DNA from: DATKHR01 sp035510155 | Lineage (GTDB): Bacteria > Acidobacteriota > Vicinamibacteria > Vicinamibacterales > CAVVIG01 | Direction: 5' to 3' | DNA length: 22,909 nucleotides | Assembly: GCA_035510155.1 (NCBI GenBank) | Contig: DATKHR010000251.1 | Coordinates: 1-22,909, forward strand | Shown: one piece after another, positions 1-7,441 of the stretch | How positions within the stretch are numbered: the first letter of the stretch is position 1 | Layout of the letters: each line of letters begins with the position of its first letter | Position numbers and translations under genes: made by a program | The notes under the pieces: model-generated | What the model was told of the DNA's origin: nothing | Databases searched by the model: none | Seen by the model: only the letters and a program-made list of their open reading frames with translations

Positions 1-50
1 GACCAGATCGCATCGAGCGCGATGGCCGCGGATTCGAGGAACTGGTTCAT
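1..50 (-). CDS. ABC transporter permease, MacB-like (5' fragment only)
   Basis: Only the first 16 codons are present; the gene runs off the left edge. The ATG lies on the minus strand at 48-50, one base after the stop codon of the upstream adaptor gene, so the two are probably translationally coupled. The visible residues, MNQFLESAAIALDAIW, resemble the amphipathic start of MacB/FtsX-type permeases that normally follow a MacA-type adaptor. Function is inferred from this start and from position. A MacB-like ATPase domain or a separate ATPase gene should lie beyond the edge. Confidence 0.6.
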   Translation of the reverse strand, partial: MNQFLESAAIALDAIW

Positions 51-51
51 A

Positions 52-1392
52 TCACCGCGGCTTCTTGTTCTCCACTCGCACGGCGTCGCCGTCGGCCATC
101 CCACGGACGGAGTTGTAGGGGCCGGTGATCACGAGATCGCCGGTGTCGAGGCCGCTCAGGACTTCGAAATACCGGTCGCCGGCAATCCCCATCTTGATCG
201 GCAGGAACTCTGCCTTGCCGTTGCGCAGGACGAAGACCCCTTCGGCCTCCTTCCGCGTCTGGCCGGGCTTGAGCTCCTGCGCGGACGCCACGGTCTCGAC
301 GCTGGACGAGGCGCGGCGCGGCTTGTCGTTCTTCGATTCCTTCACGACCTGGCCGTTGGCGTCGTAGATCAGCTCGCGCACGGCGACAGCCGGGATCGGC
401 ACCGACACGACGCTCTGTCGGGTCGCCGTCGTGATGTCGGCCGTGCAGGTGAATCCCGGACGCACCTCCGGGACATCCTCGTCGAGCACGACCTTGACCT
501 TGAAGTTCGTCGCCTGCGTGCCTGCTGCGGCGCCCGGAGCCGGTTGGATAGGGCTATTGCCGATTTCGGTCACGTGCCCCTTGAACGACTTGTCGGGGAT
601 CGCATCGATCGTAATCTTCCCCGGCTGGCCGATCCGGACGCTCGGCACGTTCGTTTCGTCGACTTCGACTTCTGCCTGGATGGTGGACATGTCGGCAAGC
701 GTCAACAGCACGGTGCCGGCGTTGTTCATCGTGCCGATCATCACCATCTCGCCCTCCTGGATGTTTCGGGCGGTCACGATGCCGTTGATCGGCGAAAGGA
801 TGCGGACCCGGCTCAAATCGTACTGCGCGCTGTCGAGGTTGGCGCGCTCCTGCGCGATCCGGCTCGCCTGCGCGTTTGCCGTCTTCTCGCGCTCGGCAAG
901 CGTCGACTCGGCCACCTTCACGTCGTTCACCGCCTTGTCCAGCACTTCCCGCGTCGTCAGCTGTTGGGTCCACAGTTCCTGCTGGCGCTTGAGATTCTGC
1001 CGCGCGAGCTCGAGCTGCGCCTGGCCCGTTTGGACAGCCTGACGCATCTGATCGAGCGTCACTTCCGCCGCCTTGAGCGACGCCGTGCCGTTGTCGACGC
1101 GCGCCCGGAGCGGTTTCGGGTCGATTTGCAGCAGGAACTGCCCGATCTTGATGCGGTCGCCCTCGTTCACCGCCAGGTTCACCACGCGGCCCACCGTGTC
1201 GCTGCTGACGTTCACGGTCCGCTTCGCCTGAATCTTGCCGGAGGCGGAGACGATGGCCTCGAGATCGCGCTTCTTGATGGCTTCGGTCGTGACCGGAAGC
1301 CCTTTCTCTTTCTTGAAATAAAGATTTGCCGCGACGACAGCGGCGCCGATGAGCACCACGCCGGCCGCGATGAGGACATTCTTGCGCGACAT
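52..1392 (-). CDS. Periplasmic adaptor of a tripartite efflux pump (MacA/HlyD family)
   Basis: A 446-residue membrane-fusion protein that should link an inner-membrane exporter to an outer-membrane channel. It has an N-terminal membrane anchor (about residues 5-24), then a biotinyl-lipoyl half-motif (about 55-95, including the NEGDRIKIGQ turn). A long alpha-helical hairpin rich in Gln, Ala, Glu and Leu follows (about 100-200), then the second lipoyl half (SPINGIVTARNIQEGE) and beta-barrel and membrane-proximal domains. A charged Lys/Arg/Ser-rich insert of about 35 residues (about 350-385) interrupts the last domain. Its ATG directly abuts the TAG stop of the Yip1-like gene, with AGGAG a few bases upstream inside that gene. 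The next gene begins one base after its stop. Substrate cannot be told from sequence. Confidence 0.88.
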   Translation of the reverse strand: MSRKNVLIAAGVVLIGAAVVAANLYFKKEKGLPVTTEAIKKRDLEAIVSASGKIQAKRTVNVSSDTVGRVVNLAVNEGDRIKIGQFLLQIDPKPLRARVDNGTASLKAAEVTLDQMRQAVQTGQAQLELARQNLKRQQELWTQQLTTREVLDKAVNDVKVAESTLAEREKTANAQASRIAQERANLDSAQYDLSRVRILSPINGIVTARNIQEGEMVMIGTMNNAGTVLLTLADMSTIQAEVEVDETNVPSVRIGQPGKITIDAIPDKSFKGHVTEIGNSPIQPAPGAAAGTQATNFKVKVVLDEDVPEVRPGFTCTADITTATRQSVVSVPIPAVAVRELIYDANGQVVKESKNDKPRRASSSVETVASAQELKPGQTRKEAEGVFVLRNGKAEFLPIKMGIAGDRYFEVLSGLDTGDLVITGPYNSVRGMADGDAVRVENKKPR

Positions 1393-2172
1393 CTACGCTC
1401 CTGACACCGCAGTCTTGATGGCGGCGATGACCACGCCGATCGCCAGGTATATGACGATCAGCGAGGTCGCAATCGGGGCCGTACGTTTCCTGGAGAGCAC
1501 GCCCAGACCGATGGCAAGGCTCATAATCCACCAGATCTGGAACAGATCGACGCTGCCGAGCAGGCGAGCCGCGAACGAGCGATCTTCGAGAAATGGCGCG
1601 AACACAGCGAGGCTCGTCGCGCTCGACAGCGTGCCGCGCGCGTATGCGAGCGGCGTGGAGAACAGACTCTGGACGATGAGCACGACGCCCGAGTGCACGA
1701 CAACCGCAAAGGTCTGCCGGAAGGTCGAATCGCTGCCGAGGGCTGCCGAGAATACGGCAAAAGACAAGCCCGAGATCAGGAGCGCCGCGAAGATCAGCCC
1801 GAGCAGCTGAAAGATGGGAACGAGATATTTGTAGTATGTCGATATCTGCTCGATCCGATCGATCTGCGTCTGATTGAGCTGCCGTCCGTACGCTTCAGAC
1901 TGGGTGATCTGCTGATCGATCACCGCATTACGTCCGACCTCAGTCGACAGGAACGCTGTCCCGACGGCGCTCGTCAGCGCGACGATGACGATGAACACGC
2001 CGAACCATCGAGGATGCGCGGCGACGTCCGCATAGGTCCGGCGCGGAGAGAAGAGCACGCCGAGCACGCGAGCGGGGAGCGACAGGGGCGCTGTCGCCGG
2101 CGTGGCCCCGGGAGCCGCGGCCGACGCTGCAGTGTGGCTGGTGGGGATGGCCATGAGTGCCTCGCTGGTCAT
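1393..2172 (-). CDS. Yip1-domain integral membrane protein
   Basis: A 259-residue protein. The first 35 residues are Ala/Pro/Thr-rich and probably cytoplasmic. A conserved-looking stretch follows (LGVLFSPRRTYADVAAHPRW), typical of bacterial Yip1-like proteins, then about five hydrophobic segments (about 56-76, 115-145, 155-175, 210-228, 234-255). These small membrane proteins often accompany MacAB-type efflux genes; their biochemical role is not established. The start overlaps the marR stop by 4 nt (ATGA arrangement), which favours the first Met over the one seven codons in. Its stop abuts the adaptor start. Being third-party to a regulator and a pump, it is probably a pump accessory, which is inference. 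Confidence 0.75.
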   Translation of the reverse strand: MTSEALMAIPTSHTAASAAAPGATPATAPLSLPARVLGVLFSPRRTYADVAAHPRWFGVFIVIVALTSAVGTAFLSTEVGRNAVIDQQITQSEAYGRQLNQTQIDRIEQISTYYKYLVPIFQLLGLIFAALLISGLSFAVFSAALGSDSTFRQTFAVVVHSGVVLIVQSLFSTPLAYARGTLSSATSLAVFAPFLEDRSFAARLLGSVDLFQIWWIMSLAIGLGVLSRKRTAPIATSLIVIYLAIGVVIAAIKTAVSGA

Positions 2173-2675
2173 TCAGATAGATACGAGCGCCGCTTGCCGG
2201 TGGTTCGGTGGCCCCCGCGCGCGGTTGGCCCGCACGCTCGCGGCCTGGTTGAGAAGACTTGTCGCAGCACGCCGAGCCCGTTGCGGAGGCGCCGGCGCGA
2301 CGGCAGGTCGAGGTGCGCGAGCGCGTCTGCGAGGTGCGCCTCGGCGGCCCTCGCGACCCGCTCGAGGGCGGCTCTGCCCGCGAGCGTGACTTCGATCATG
2401 ACTATTCGGCGGTCGCTGCTCGGGGCGTTTCGCCGCACCCAGCCGCGCTCCACCATCGCGCTAATCGAGTTCGACATCGTCGGCAGGCTGACGCCTTGAA
2501 TCGACGCCAGCTCGGTCAGCATGCGCGGCCGGTCGCTTAGCAGGGAGAGCAGGCCGAAGTGCGCGGGCGCCGGCAGCTCCCCCGCGGCCCGGAGCTCGGC
2601 GGCAACCGTGCGCATCACCAGGGGGACGATTTCGAGGATGTCGCGCGCGGTCTCACGCGCCTGCCCGCGTGTCAT
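2169..2675 (-). CDS. MarR-family transcriptional regulator
   Basis: A 168-residue winged-helix repressor, first gene of the efflux operon. Helices for dimerisation (about 8-35) precede the DNA-binding core: LLSLLSDRPRMLTELASIQG, then the recognition helix LPTMSNSISAMVERGWVRR, then the wing (about 80-97) with the DRRIVMIEVT segment typical of the family. The last 30 residues are Arg/Gly/Thr-rich and look disordered. MarR proteins usually repress their own operon and are released by small phenolic or lipophilic compounds. That fits the adaptor and permease downstream and the AT-rich inverted repeats just upstream. The effector is unknown. Confidence 0.88.
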   Translation of the reverse strand: MTRGQARETARDILEIVPLVMRTVAAELRAAGELPAPAHFGLLSLLSDRPRMLTELASIQGVSLPTMSNSISAMVERGWVRRNAPSSDRRIVMIEVTLAGRAALERVARAAEAHLADALAHLDLPSRRRLRNGLGVLRQVFSTRPRACGPTARGGHRTTGKRRSYLSE

Positions 2676-2699
2676 GAGGGTTGAACCTGCCCGGCGTTA

Positions 2700-2730
2700 C
2701 TTAGGACACTTAATAGTTATGACTGCTAAC
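2700..2730. promoter_or_regulatory. Candidate MarR operator in an AT-rich island
   Basis: This 31-nt stretch is strikingly AT-rich for the window and spans the predicted start of the marR transcript. It contains the short inverted repeat GTTA-N7-TAAC (2716-2730) and the repeated word ACTTA near 2699-2714. MarR proteins bind short AT-rich palindromes overlapping their own promoters, so autorepression here is plausible. No long perfect palindrome is present. Confidence 0.35.
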
Positions 2731-2734
2731 CTTC

Positions 2735-2764
2735 ATTATAAGTCGGGCACATCACGCGGGTCCA
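2735..2764 (-). promoter_or_regulatory. Promoter of the marR efflux operon
   Basis: Read on the minus strand there is a perfect -10 hexamer TATAAT (2735-2740). An 18-nt spacer separates it from TGGACC (2759-2764), a 4/6 match to TTGACA. Transcription would begin near 2728, about 50 nt before the marR ATG. It is the best sigma-70-type box seen in this GC-rich window. Confidence 0.6.
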
Positions 2765-2819
2765 GCGTGGCGGGAAGCGGAAAGGCGGGTCGGGGTGAGG
2801 CGCGTCCCGGTTCTCCGAG

Positions 2820-2864
2820 CCTTTGCAACCTCTGCGAATCTTGCGAACCCTGCTAACCTGTTCT
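2820..2864. repeat. 9-nt tandem repeat, about five degenerate copies
   Basis: Five consecutive 9-mers can be lined up without gaps: CCTTTGCAA, CCTCTGCGA, ATCTTGCGA, ACCCTGCTA, ACCTGTTCT. The shared core is roughly ACC-T-TGC-A. The array lies between marR and the arginine decarboxylase and supplies possible -35-like TTGC words for the downstream gene. Confidence 0.6.
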
Positions 2865-2869
2865 ACCAT
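2841..2869 (+). promoter_or_regulatory. Weak candidate promoter for the arginine decarboxylase gene
   Basis: TTGCGA (2841-2846) and TACCAT (2864-2869) are each 4/6 matches to the sigma-70 boxes with a 17-nt spacer. Transcription from near 2876 would give a roughly 22-nt leader containing AAGGAG before the GTG at 2898. It partly lies in the tandem repeat, so the match could be chance. Confidence 0.25.
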
Positions 2870-2897
2870 GCACTCGCCCTCGACAAGGAGCACAAGC

Positions 2898-3449
2898 GTG
2901 GTCGGATTCGTCCCCAAGGAGATGTTCTTCACGAAAGGCGTCGGAAAGCATCGGGAGAAGCTGACCTCGTTCGAGCTCGCCCTCAGGTCTGCCGGCATTG
3001 CCGCCTGCAACCTCGTTCGGGTTTCGAGCATCTTTCCGCCCAAATGCCGCATCCTGTCGCGGGCCCACGGCATGAAGCGTCTCGAGCCGGGCCAGGTCAC
3101 CTTCGTCGTCATGTCCGAGGCCGCCACGCGAGAGCCTCACCGGCTCATCGCAGCCACAGTGGGTGTCGCGATTCCACGTGATCGGGAGCTGTACGGGTAC
3201 CTCTCGGAGCATCACAGCTTCGGGGAGAGCGAAGACATTGCGGGCGACTACGCCGAGGAGCTCGCCGCGGAAATGTTGGCGACGACCCTGGGCCTCGAGT
3301 TCGACCCCGACAAGAGCTGGGACGAGAAGAAGGAAGTCTATCGGCTCTCCAACGAGATCGTCCGCACCCAGAACGTCACCCAGACGGCCGTCGGCGACAA
3401 AAAGGGCCTGTGGACGACCGTCGTCGCGGCAGCGGTGCTCGTCGGCTGA
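2898..3449 (+). CDS. Pyruvoyl-dependent arginine decarboxylase
   Basis: A 183-residue proenzyme of the PvlArgDC family, which converts arginine to agmatine for polyamine synthesis or acid resistance. Members self-cleave at a Ser-Ser bond to form the pyruvoyl cofactor. The motif NLVRVSSIFPPKC is present, with cleavage predicted between Ser43 and Ser44. The core segment VPKEMFFTKGVGKHREKLTS and the C-terminal QTAVGDKKGLWTTVVAAAV also fit the family. The GTG at 2898 is chosen because AAGGAG (2885-2890) sits 7 nt upstream and the conserved region starts at once. An in-frame ATG at 2868 would add ten Ser/Thr/Arg residues without family support. It is divergent from marR. Confidence 0.85.
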   Translation: MVGFVPKEMFFTKGVGKHREKLTSFELALRSAGIAACNLVRVSSIFPPKCRILSRAHGMKRLEPGQVTFVVMSEAATREPHRLIAATVGVAIPRDRELYGYLSEHHSFGESEDIAGDYAEELAAEMLATTLGLEFDPDKSWDEKKEVYRLSNEIVRTQNVTQTAVGDKKGLWTTVVAAAVLVG

Positions 3450-3487
3450 CGCGCCGTCACCCAAAACCAGACTCGCAAGACTACCCA

Positions 3488-4435
3488 ATGTCTGGATTCG
3501 TCCGCACCGGGGCCGCCACTCTCACGCTGCTCGCTTTCGCCGCGGCCGGTTACTCGCAGTCGCCCGACGCCGTCGGCATCCGCGCTCAAGGCATGGCCGG
3601 CGCGTTCACGGCAGTCGCCGACGATGCGACGGCGACGTGGTGGAATCCAGCCGGGCTTGCCGGTGGCGCGTACTTCAATGCGATCGTCGAATACGGCAGC
3701 CTGACCGACAGCCAGATCGCCAGCACAGGCGACATTGATCATCACCCCGATCATTGGGGGCTCTCGGTCGCGTTTCCGGCGCTCGGCCTGAGTTACTACC
3801 GTACGACCGTTGTTGAAATGCAGCCGAGCGCATCTACAGCCGGACCTTCCGCCAACCGACAAGATCTAGGTACGCCAGGCGTCCGCGCGGTCGATCTTTC
3901 TCAGTTTGGCGTGACGGTGGGGCAGTCTATCGGCGCGCATTTCGTCGTGGCCTCAACCCTCAAGCTGGTTCGAGCCGAGGGGGACACACAGGCGGGTCTC
4001 GACGTCGGGATCATGGCCGCGCTCAATCGACTGCGGCTCGGAGTGACCATGCGCAATCTGCGCGAGCCGACGTTTGGCGAGGGCGACGCCGCGTTCACCC
4101 TGCGGCGGCAGGTCCGTGTGGGTCTCGCGCTGACCGTTCCGGGCAGGGGCTCGTTTGGGGGAGCCAAGTTTGCGCTCGATGGGGACGTCTTGACCGTGGG
4201 GACGGCGACAGGGGACGAACGCCGGATCGCAGGAGGCGGCGAGGCGTGGCTGTGGAACCGTCGGCTGGGCGTACGGGCGGGCATCAGCGCGAGCACGACC
4301 GGCGACGCGAGAACAGCGGCGAGTGCGGGTGCGAGCCTGAAGGTCTATCGAGCACTCTATGCAGACGGTCAGCTGACGCGCGGATCAGACGTGACGCGCC
4401 GTGGTTGGGGAGCGGCGCTCAGAGTGACGTTTTAG
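3488..4435 (+). CDS. Outer-membrane beta-barrel protein, FadL/PorV-like
   Basis: A 315-residue protein with a signal peptide (hydrophobic TGAATLTLLAFAAAGYSQS, cleavage expected near residues 23-25). The N-terminal region then contains GIRAQGMAGAFTAVADDATA followed by TWWNPAGLAG. This pattern is shared by FadL/TodX transporters, PorV/PorQ proteins and TraF-like conjugal proteins. The rest is alternating hydrophobic and polar beta strands ending in VTF, a typical C-terminal aromatic for barrel insertion. The stop is 11 nt before the pilus ATPase start, so co-transcription is likely. The ATG at 3488 gives a clean signal peptide; upstream codons in frame are Arg-rich and overlap the decarboxylase. 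Specific cargo is unknown. Confidence 0.7.
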   Translation: MSGFVRTGAATLTLLAFAAAGYSQSPDAVGIRAQGMAGAFTAVADDATATWWNPAGLAGGAYFNAIVEYGSLTDSQIASTGDIDHHPDHWGLSVAFPALGLSYYRTTVVEMQPSASTAGPSANRQDLGTPGVRAVDLSQFGVTVGQSIGAHFVVASTLKLVRAEGDTQAGLDVGIMAALNRLRLGVTMRNLREPTFGEGDAAFTLRRQVRVGLALTVPGRGSFGGAKFALDGDVLTVGTATGDERRIAGGGEAWLWNRRLGVRAGISASTTGDARTAASAGASLKVYRALYADGQLTRGSDVTRRGWGAALRVTF

Positions 4436-4446
4436 GTCTTTCCTTC

Positions 4447-6165
4447 ATGCCCGTCCCGATTGGCGAGCTCTTGCTGAAGGAGAAGCGCATCAGCGCGGAG
4501 CAACTCCAGCAGGCACTGAGTCGTCAGAAGGCAATCGGGGGCAAACTCGGCCAGAACCTCGTCCAGATGGGCCTTGTGAAGGACGAGGAGATTACGGCCC
4601 TTTTGAGCAAGCAGTACGGCGTTCCTTCAATCAACCTCCGTCAATTCGAGATCGATCAGGCTGTCATCAAGCTGATTCCGGCCGAAACGGCCGACAAGTA
4701 TCAGGTTGTGCCGCTCAGCCGCGTGGGCGGGACGCTGACTATCGCGATGACCGATCCGACCGATGCCTTCGCGTTGGACGACATCAAGGCGATGACAGGC
4801 TACGACGTCGAGCCGGTCGTGGCATCGGAAAGCGCCGTCAGCCAGGCAATCCGGAAGTACTACCCGACCGTGCCGACCGTCTTCGAAGTCGCCGGCAAAG
4901 GCCTCGAGGAGCCGCAGCCCGCGCTCGACAGCGATGCTGAAGATGCCAAGCTGCGGGAGACGAGCGGGGAGGCGCTCGCGCGGCCTTGGGAAGAGGCGCC
5001 GGTCGTGCGTCTGGTCAATGCGGTGCTGAGGTCCGCGATTCAGAAAGGAGCGAGCGCCATCCACATTGAGCCGTGCGAGAAGGAGCTGCGCGTGCGGTAC
5101 CGGATCGACGGCTTGCTCCACAACATCACGTCGCTGCCGATGAAGTTCCGCGACGCCCTGACCTCGCGCGTCAAGATGATGGCCAGGCTCGACATGGCCG
5201 AGAAGCGGCTCCCTCAGGATGGGCGCATCAGAATCCGATTCAGCGAGAACGGCGTTCCAAAGGAGATCGCCTTCAAGGTCTCGGTGCTCCCGACGCTCGT
5301 CGGCGAGAAGATCGTGATGCGTCTCGTCGACAAGGACAAGCTGATGCTCGACATGTCGTGCCTCGGGTTCGAGCCGGAATCGCTCGCGAAGTTCGAACGC
5401 GCGCTTCTCCGGACGAGGGGCCTGGTGCTCGTGACCGGCCCCGCAGGAAGCGGCAAGACGAGCACGCTCTACGCCTCGATCGCGAAGATCAACACACCCG
5501 AGACCAACATCATGACCGCCGAGGATCCGGTCGAGCACACCCTCGCGGGCGTCAACCAGGTGCAGATCGACGAGAGCATCGGCCTCGATTTCGCTGCCGC
5601 GCTCGGGTCGTTGCTGCGCCAGGATCCCAACGTCATCTTCATCGGCGAAATCCGCGACTGCCAAACCGCCGAGATCGGCGTGAAAGCCGCGCTCACAGGC
5701 CGCCTCGTGCTCTCGACGCTCAGCGCGAACGACGCGCCGAGCACGATCATCCGGCTCATGCGCATGGGCCTCGAACCGTTTCAGGTGGCCAGCGCCGTTC
5801 ACCTCGTCTGCGCGCAGCGACTCGTGCGTCGCGTATGCGCGAGCTGCAAAGAGCCGCGGCCGAGCCCCACCTCCGGGCTCATTCAGGCGGGGTTCACGCC
5901 GGAAGAAGCTGGGCGCGTCTCACCGATGAGGGGCAAGGGCTGCGACCGCTGCCGTCAAACGGGATTCAACGGGCGCGTCGGTCTGTTCGAAGTCATGGAA
6001 ATGAGCGAGGAGTTGCGCGAGCTGATTCTCGCCGGCGCGTCCAGCCTCGAGCTGCGCCGCAAGGCCATCGAGGGCGGCATGGTGACGCTTCGGCGGAGCG
6101 GCCTGCAAAAGGTGATGAACGGCCTGACGACGATTGAAGAGGTGGTCAGGGAAACCACTCAATAG
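4447..6165 (+). CDS. pilB: Type IV pilus assembly / type II secretion ATPase (PilB/GspE family)
   Basis: A 572-residue hexameric motor that powers pilin extraction and polymerisation at the inner membrane. It has an N-terminal GspE/MshE-type domain (about 5-140), then the ATPase core: Walker A GPAGSGKT (331-338), Asp box, and Walker B with VIFIGEIRD (396-404). Two CxxC pairs, C464/C467 and C499/C502, form the zinc knuckle found in PilB/GspE and absent from PilT. Two usual motifs are altered. ASDIHIEP reads ASAIHIEP (about 202-209), and the His box, normally HTNDA, reads SANDA (426-430). The ATG at 4447 is chosen because the family N-terminus begins here; upstream codons overlap the barrel gene. 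pilC follows 10 nt after the stop. GspE of a secretion system cannot be excluded. Confidence 0.88.
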   Translation: MPVPIGELLLKEKRISAEQLQQALSRQKAIGGKLGQNLVQMGLVKDEEITALLSKQYGVPSINLRQFEIDQAVIKLIPAETADKYQVVPLSRVGGTLTIAMTDPTDAFALDDIKAMTGYDVEPVVASESAVSQAIRKYYPTVPTVFEVAGKGLEEPQPALDSDAEDAKLRETSGEALARPWEEAPVVRLVNAVLRSAIQKGASAIHIEPCEKELRVRYRIDGLLHNITSLPMKFRDALTSRVKMMARLDMAEKRLPQDGRIRIRFSENGVPKEIAFKVSVLPTLVGEKIVMRLVDKDKLMLDMSCLGFEPESLAKFERALLRTRGLVLVTGPAGSGKTSTLYASIAKINTPETNIMTAEDPVEHTLAGVNQVQIDESIGLDFAAALGSLLRQDPNVIFIGEIRDCQTAEIGVKAALTGRLVLSTLSANDAPSTIIRLMRMGLEPFQVASAVHLVCAQRLVRRVCASCKEPRPSPTSGLIQAGFTPEEAGRVSPMRGKGCDRCRQTGFNGRVGLFEVMEMSEELRELILAGASSLELRRKAIEGGMVTLRRSGLQKVMNGLTTIEEVVRETTQ

Positions 6166-6175
6166 GACCAACGAG

Positions 6176-7312
6176 ATGCCGACATTTGCGTACGCGGGAC
6201 GGACGCGGGCCGGAGAGACAGTTTCGCGGGAGCGGGCAGGAGACGCGGCCGCCAACACCAAGGGCAAGGCGGGCAAGAGAGTGGCGGCGAAGAACCTGGC
6301 CGTGTTCACCCGGCAATTCTCCGTGATGATCGATGCCGGCCTGCCGCTCGTGCAATGCCTGGACATCCTCGGCGCGCAGGAGACCGACAAGAACTTCTCG
6401 GCGGTCATCCTCCAGACCCGCAGCGATGTCGAAGCAGGCGTCTCGCTGGCCGACGCCATGCGCCGGCACCCGAAGACATTCGATCCACTGTTCACGAACA
6501 TGATCGCTGCCGGCGAAGCCAGCGGGATCCTGGACACGATTCTGAAACGCCTCGCGACCTACATCGAGAAACGGATCAAGCTCTCCAATCAGGTGAAGTT
6601 CGCAGTCGTCTATCCCGCCGCAGTGTTCGCGATCGCCGGGCTCGTGGTCGGCGTCATTCTCTGGAAGGTCATTCCCACGTTTGTCTCGCTCTTCTCCGGT
6701 CTGGGCGCTGAGCTGCCGGTGCCCACGCGTGTGGTCATCGCGCTCAGCGAGAATCTGGTGCGGCGCTTTCCTTTCCTGCTGGTATTAGGTGGCGCCGCCG
6801 TGTACGGATTCCGCCTCTGCTACGGCACGGGCACCGGTCGCCGCATGGTGGACGGGATACTGCTGAGAATGCCGGTGCTCGGTCCAATCGTGCGCAAAAT
6901 CGCGGTAGCCCGTTTTTGCCGCACGCTCGGCACCCTCGTCAGCTCGGGCGTGCCGACTCTCGATGGCCTCGAGATCACGGCCAAGGCGGCGGGCAACGCC
7001 GTTGTTGAAAACGCCGTGATGCTCACGCGAAAGGGCATCGAGCGCAGGGAAACGGTGTCGGCGTCCCTCAAGGAGACGGGGGTGTTTCCACCCATGGTGA
7101 CGCAGATGATTGGCGTCGGCGAGGCGACGGGGGCACTCGATACGATGCTCGCAAAGATCGCCGACTTCTACGAGGACGAAGTGGATACGGCGGTGGCCGG
7201 TCTCTTGACGCTGCTCGAGCCCATCATGATCGCGTTGCTCGGCGCCATCGTCGCGGGGATCCTCATCGCGATGTATTTGCCGATCTTCGATCTGATCAGC
7301 AAGCTGACGTAG
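6176..7312 (+). CDS. pilC: Type IV pilus inner-membrane platform protein PilC (GspF family)
   Basis: A 378-residue integral membrane protein that anchors the assembly ATPase. It opens with the family start MPTFAYAGRTRAGETVSRER. The two GspF repeats follow: the first with FTRQFSVMIDAGLPLVQCLD and MIAAGEASGILDTIL (about 40-120), the second with FCRTLGTLVSSGVPTLDGLE and MIGVGEATGALDTML (about 240-335). Membrane segments lie at about 144-164, 195-215 and 345-370. It is shorter than the usual roughly 400 residues. Between the N-terminal strand and VAAKNLAVFTRQF it lacks about 25-30 residues that normally hold a helix and linker. AGGA occurs 8-10 nt upstream of the ATG. Partner of the upstream PilB-like ATPase. 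Confidence 0.9.
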   Translation: MPTFAYAGRTRAGETVSRERAGDAAANTKGKAGKRVAAKNLAVFTRQFSVMIDAGLPLVQCLDILGAQETDKNFSAVILQTRSDVEAGVSLADAMRRHPKTFDPLFTNMIAAGEASGILDTILKRLATYIEKRIKLSNQVKFAVVYPAAVFAIAGLVVGVILWKVIPTFVSLFSGLGAELPVPTRVVIALSENLVRRFPFLLVLGGAAVYGFRLCYGTGTGRRMVDGILLRMPVLGPIVRKIAVARFCRTLGTLVSSGVPTLDGLEITAKAAGNAVVENAVMLTRKGIERRETVSASLKETGVFPPMVTQMIGVGEATGALDTMLAKIADFYEDEVDTAVAGLLTLLEPIMIALLGAIVAGILIAMYLPIFDLISKLT

Positions 7313-7377
7313 TCAGGGAGCCCCCCGGCTTTGATCGCGGAGCGAACGTCAAAGAGATCGAGGTTTTGGCGACGAAG

Positions 7378-7432
7378 TACAATTGGTCGCTGCTGCTGCC
7401 CGGCGACGGCCGATGTGGCTTCACTCAAGGAG
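7378..7432 (+). promoter_or_regulatory. Leader of the pilin gene: possible -10 box and strong ribosome binding site
   Basis: The 129-nt gap between pilC and the pilin gene contains TACAAT (7378-7383), a 5/6 match to the -10 consensus, without a convincing -35 box. AAGGAG (7427-7432) lies 9 nt before the pilin ATG and is among the best ribosome binding sites in the window, as expected for an abundant structural protein. No sigma-54 GG-N10-GC pair was found here although the locus encodes a PilR-like activator. Confidence 0.35.
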
Positions 7433-7441
7433 CGTCGAGCA

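Noticed and set aside
22..1404. Long plus-strand open frame of 460 codons opposite the adaptor gene
   Set aside because: Its translation is Arg/His/Asp/Leu-rich with no family features and it is antisense to a clear HlyD-type gene; high GC produces such frames.
4627..5802. Minus-strand 391-codon frame opposite the PilB-like gene
   Set aside because: Antisense shadow of a strongly conserved ATPase; composition is His/Arg/Asp-heavy and no start context is present.
7319..7333. AGCC-CCCC-GGCT hairpin followed by TTT as a terminator after pilC
   Set aside because: The stem is only 4 bp and the T run only three bases; too weak to call.
7366..7384. TTTTGGCGAC...TACAATT as a sigma-54 promoter for the pilin gene
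   Set aside because: The GG is followed after ten bases by CA rather than GC, so the invariant -12 dinucleotide is missing.
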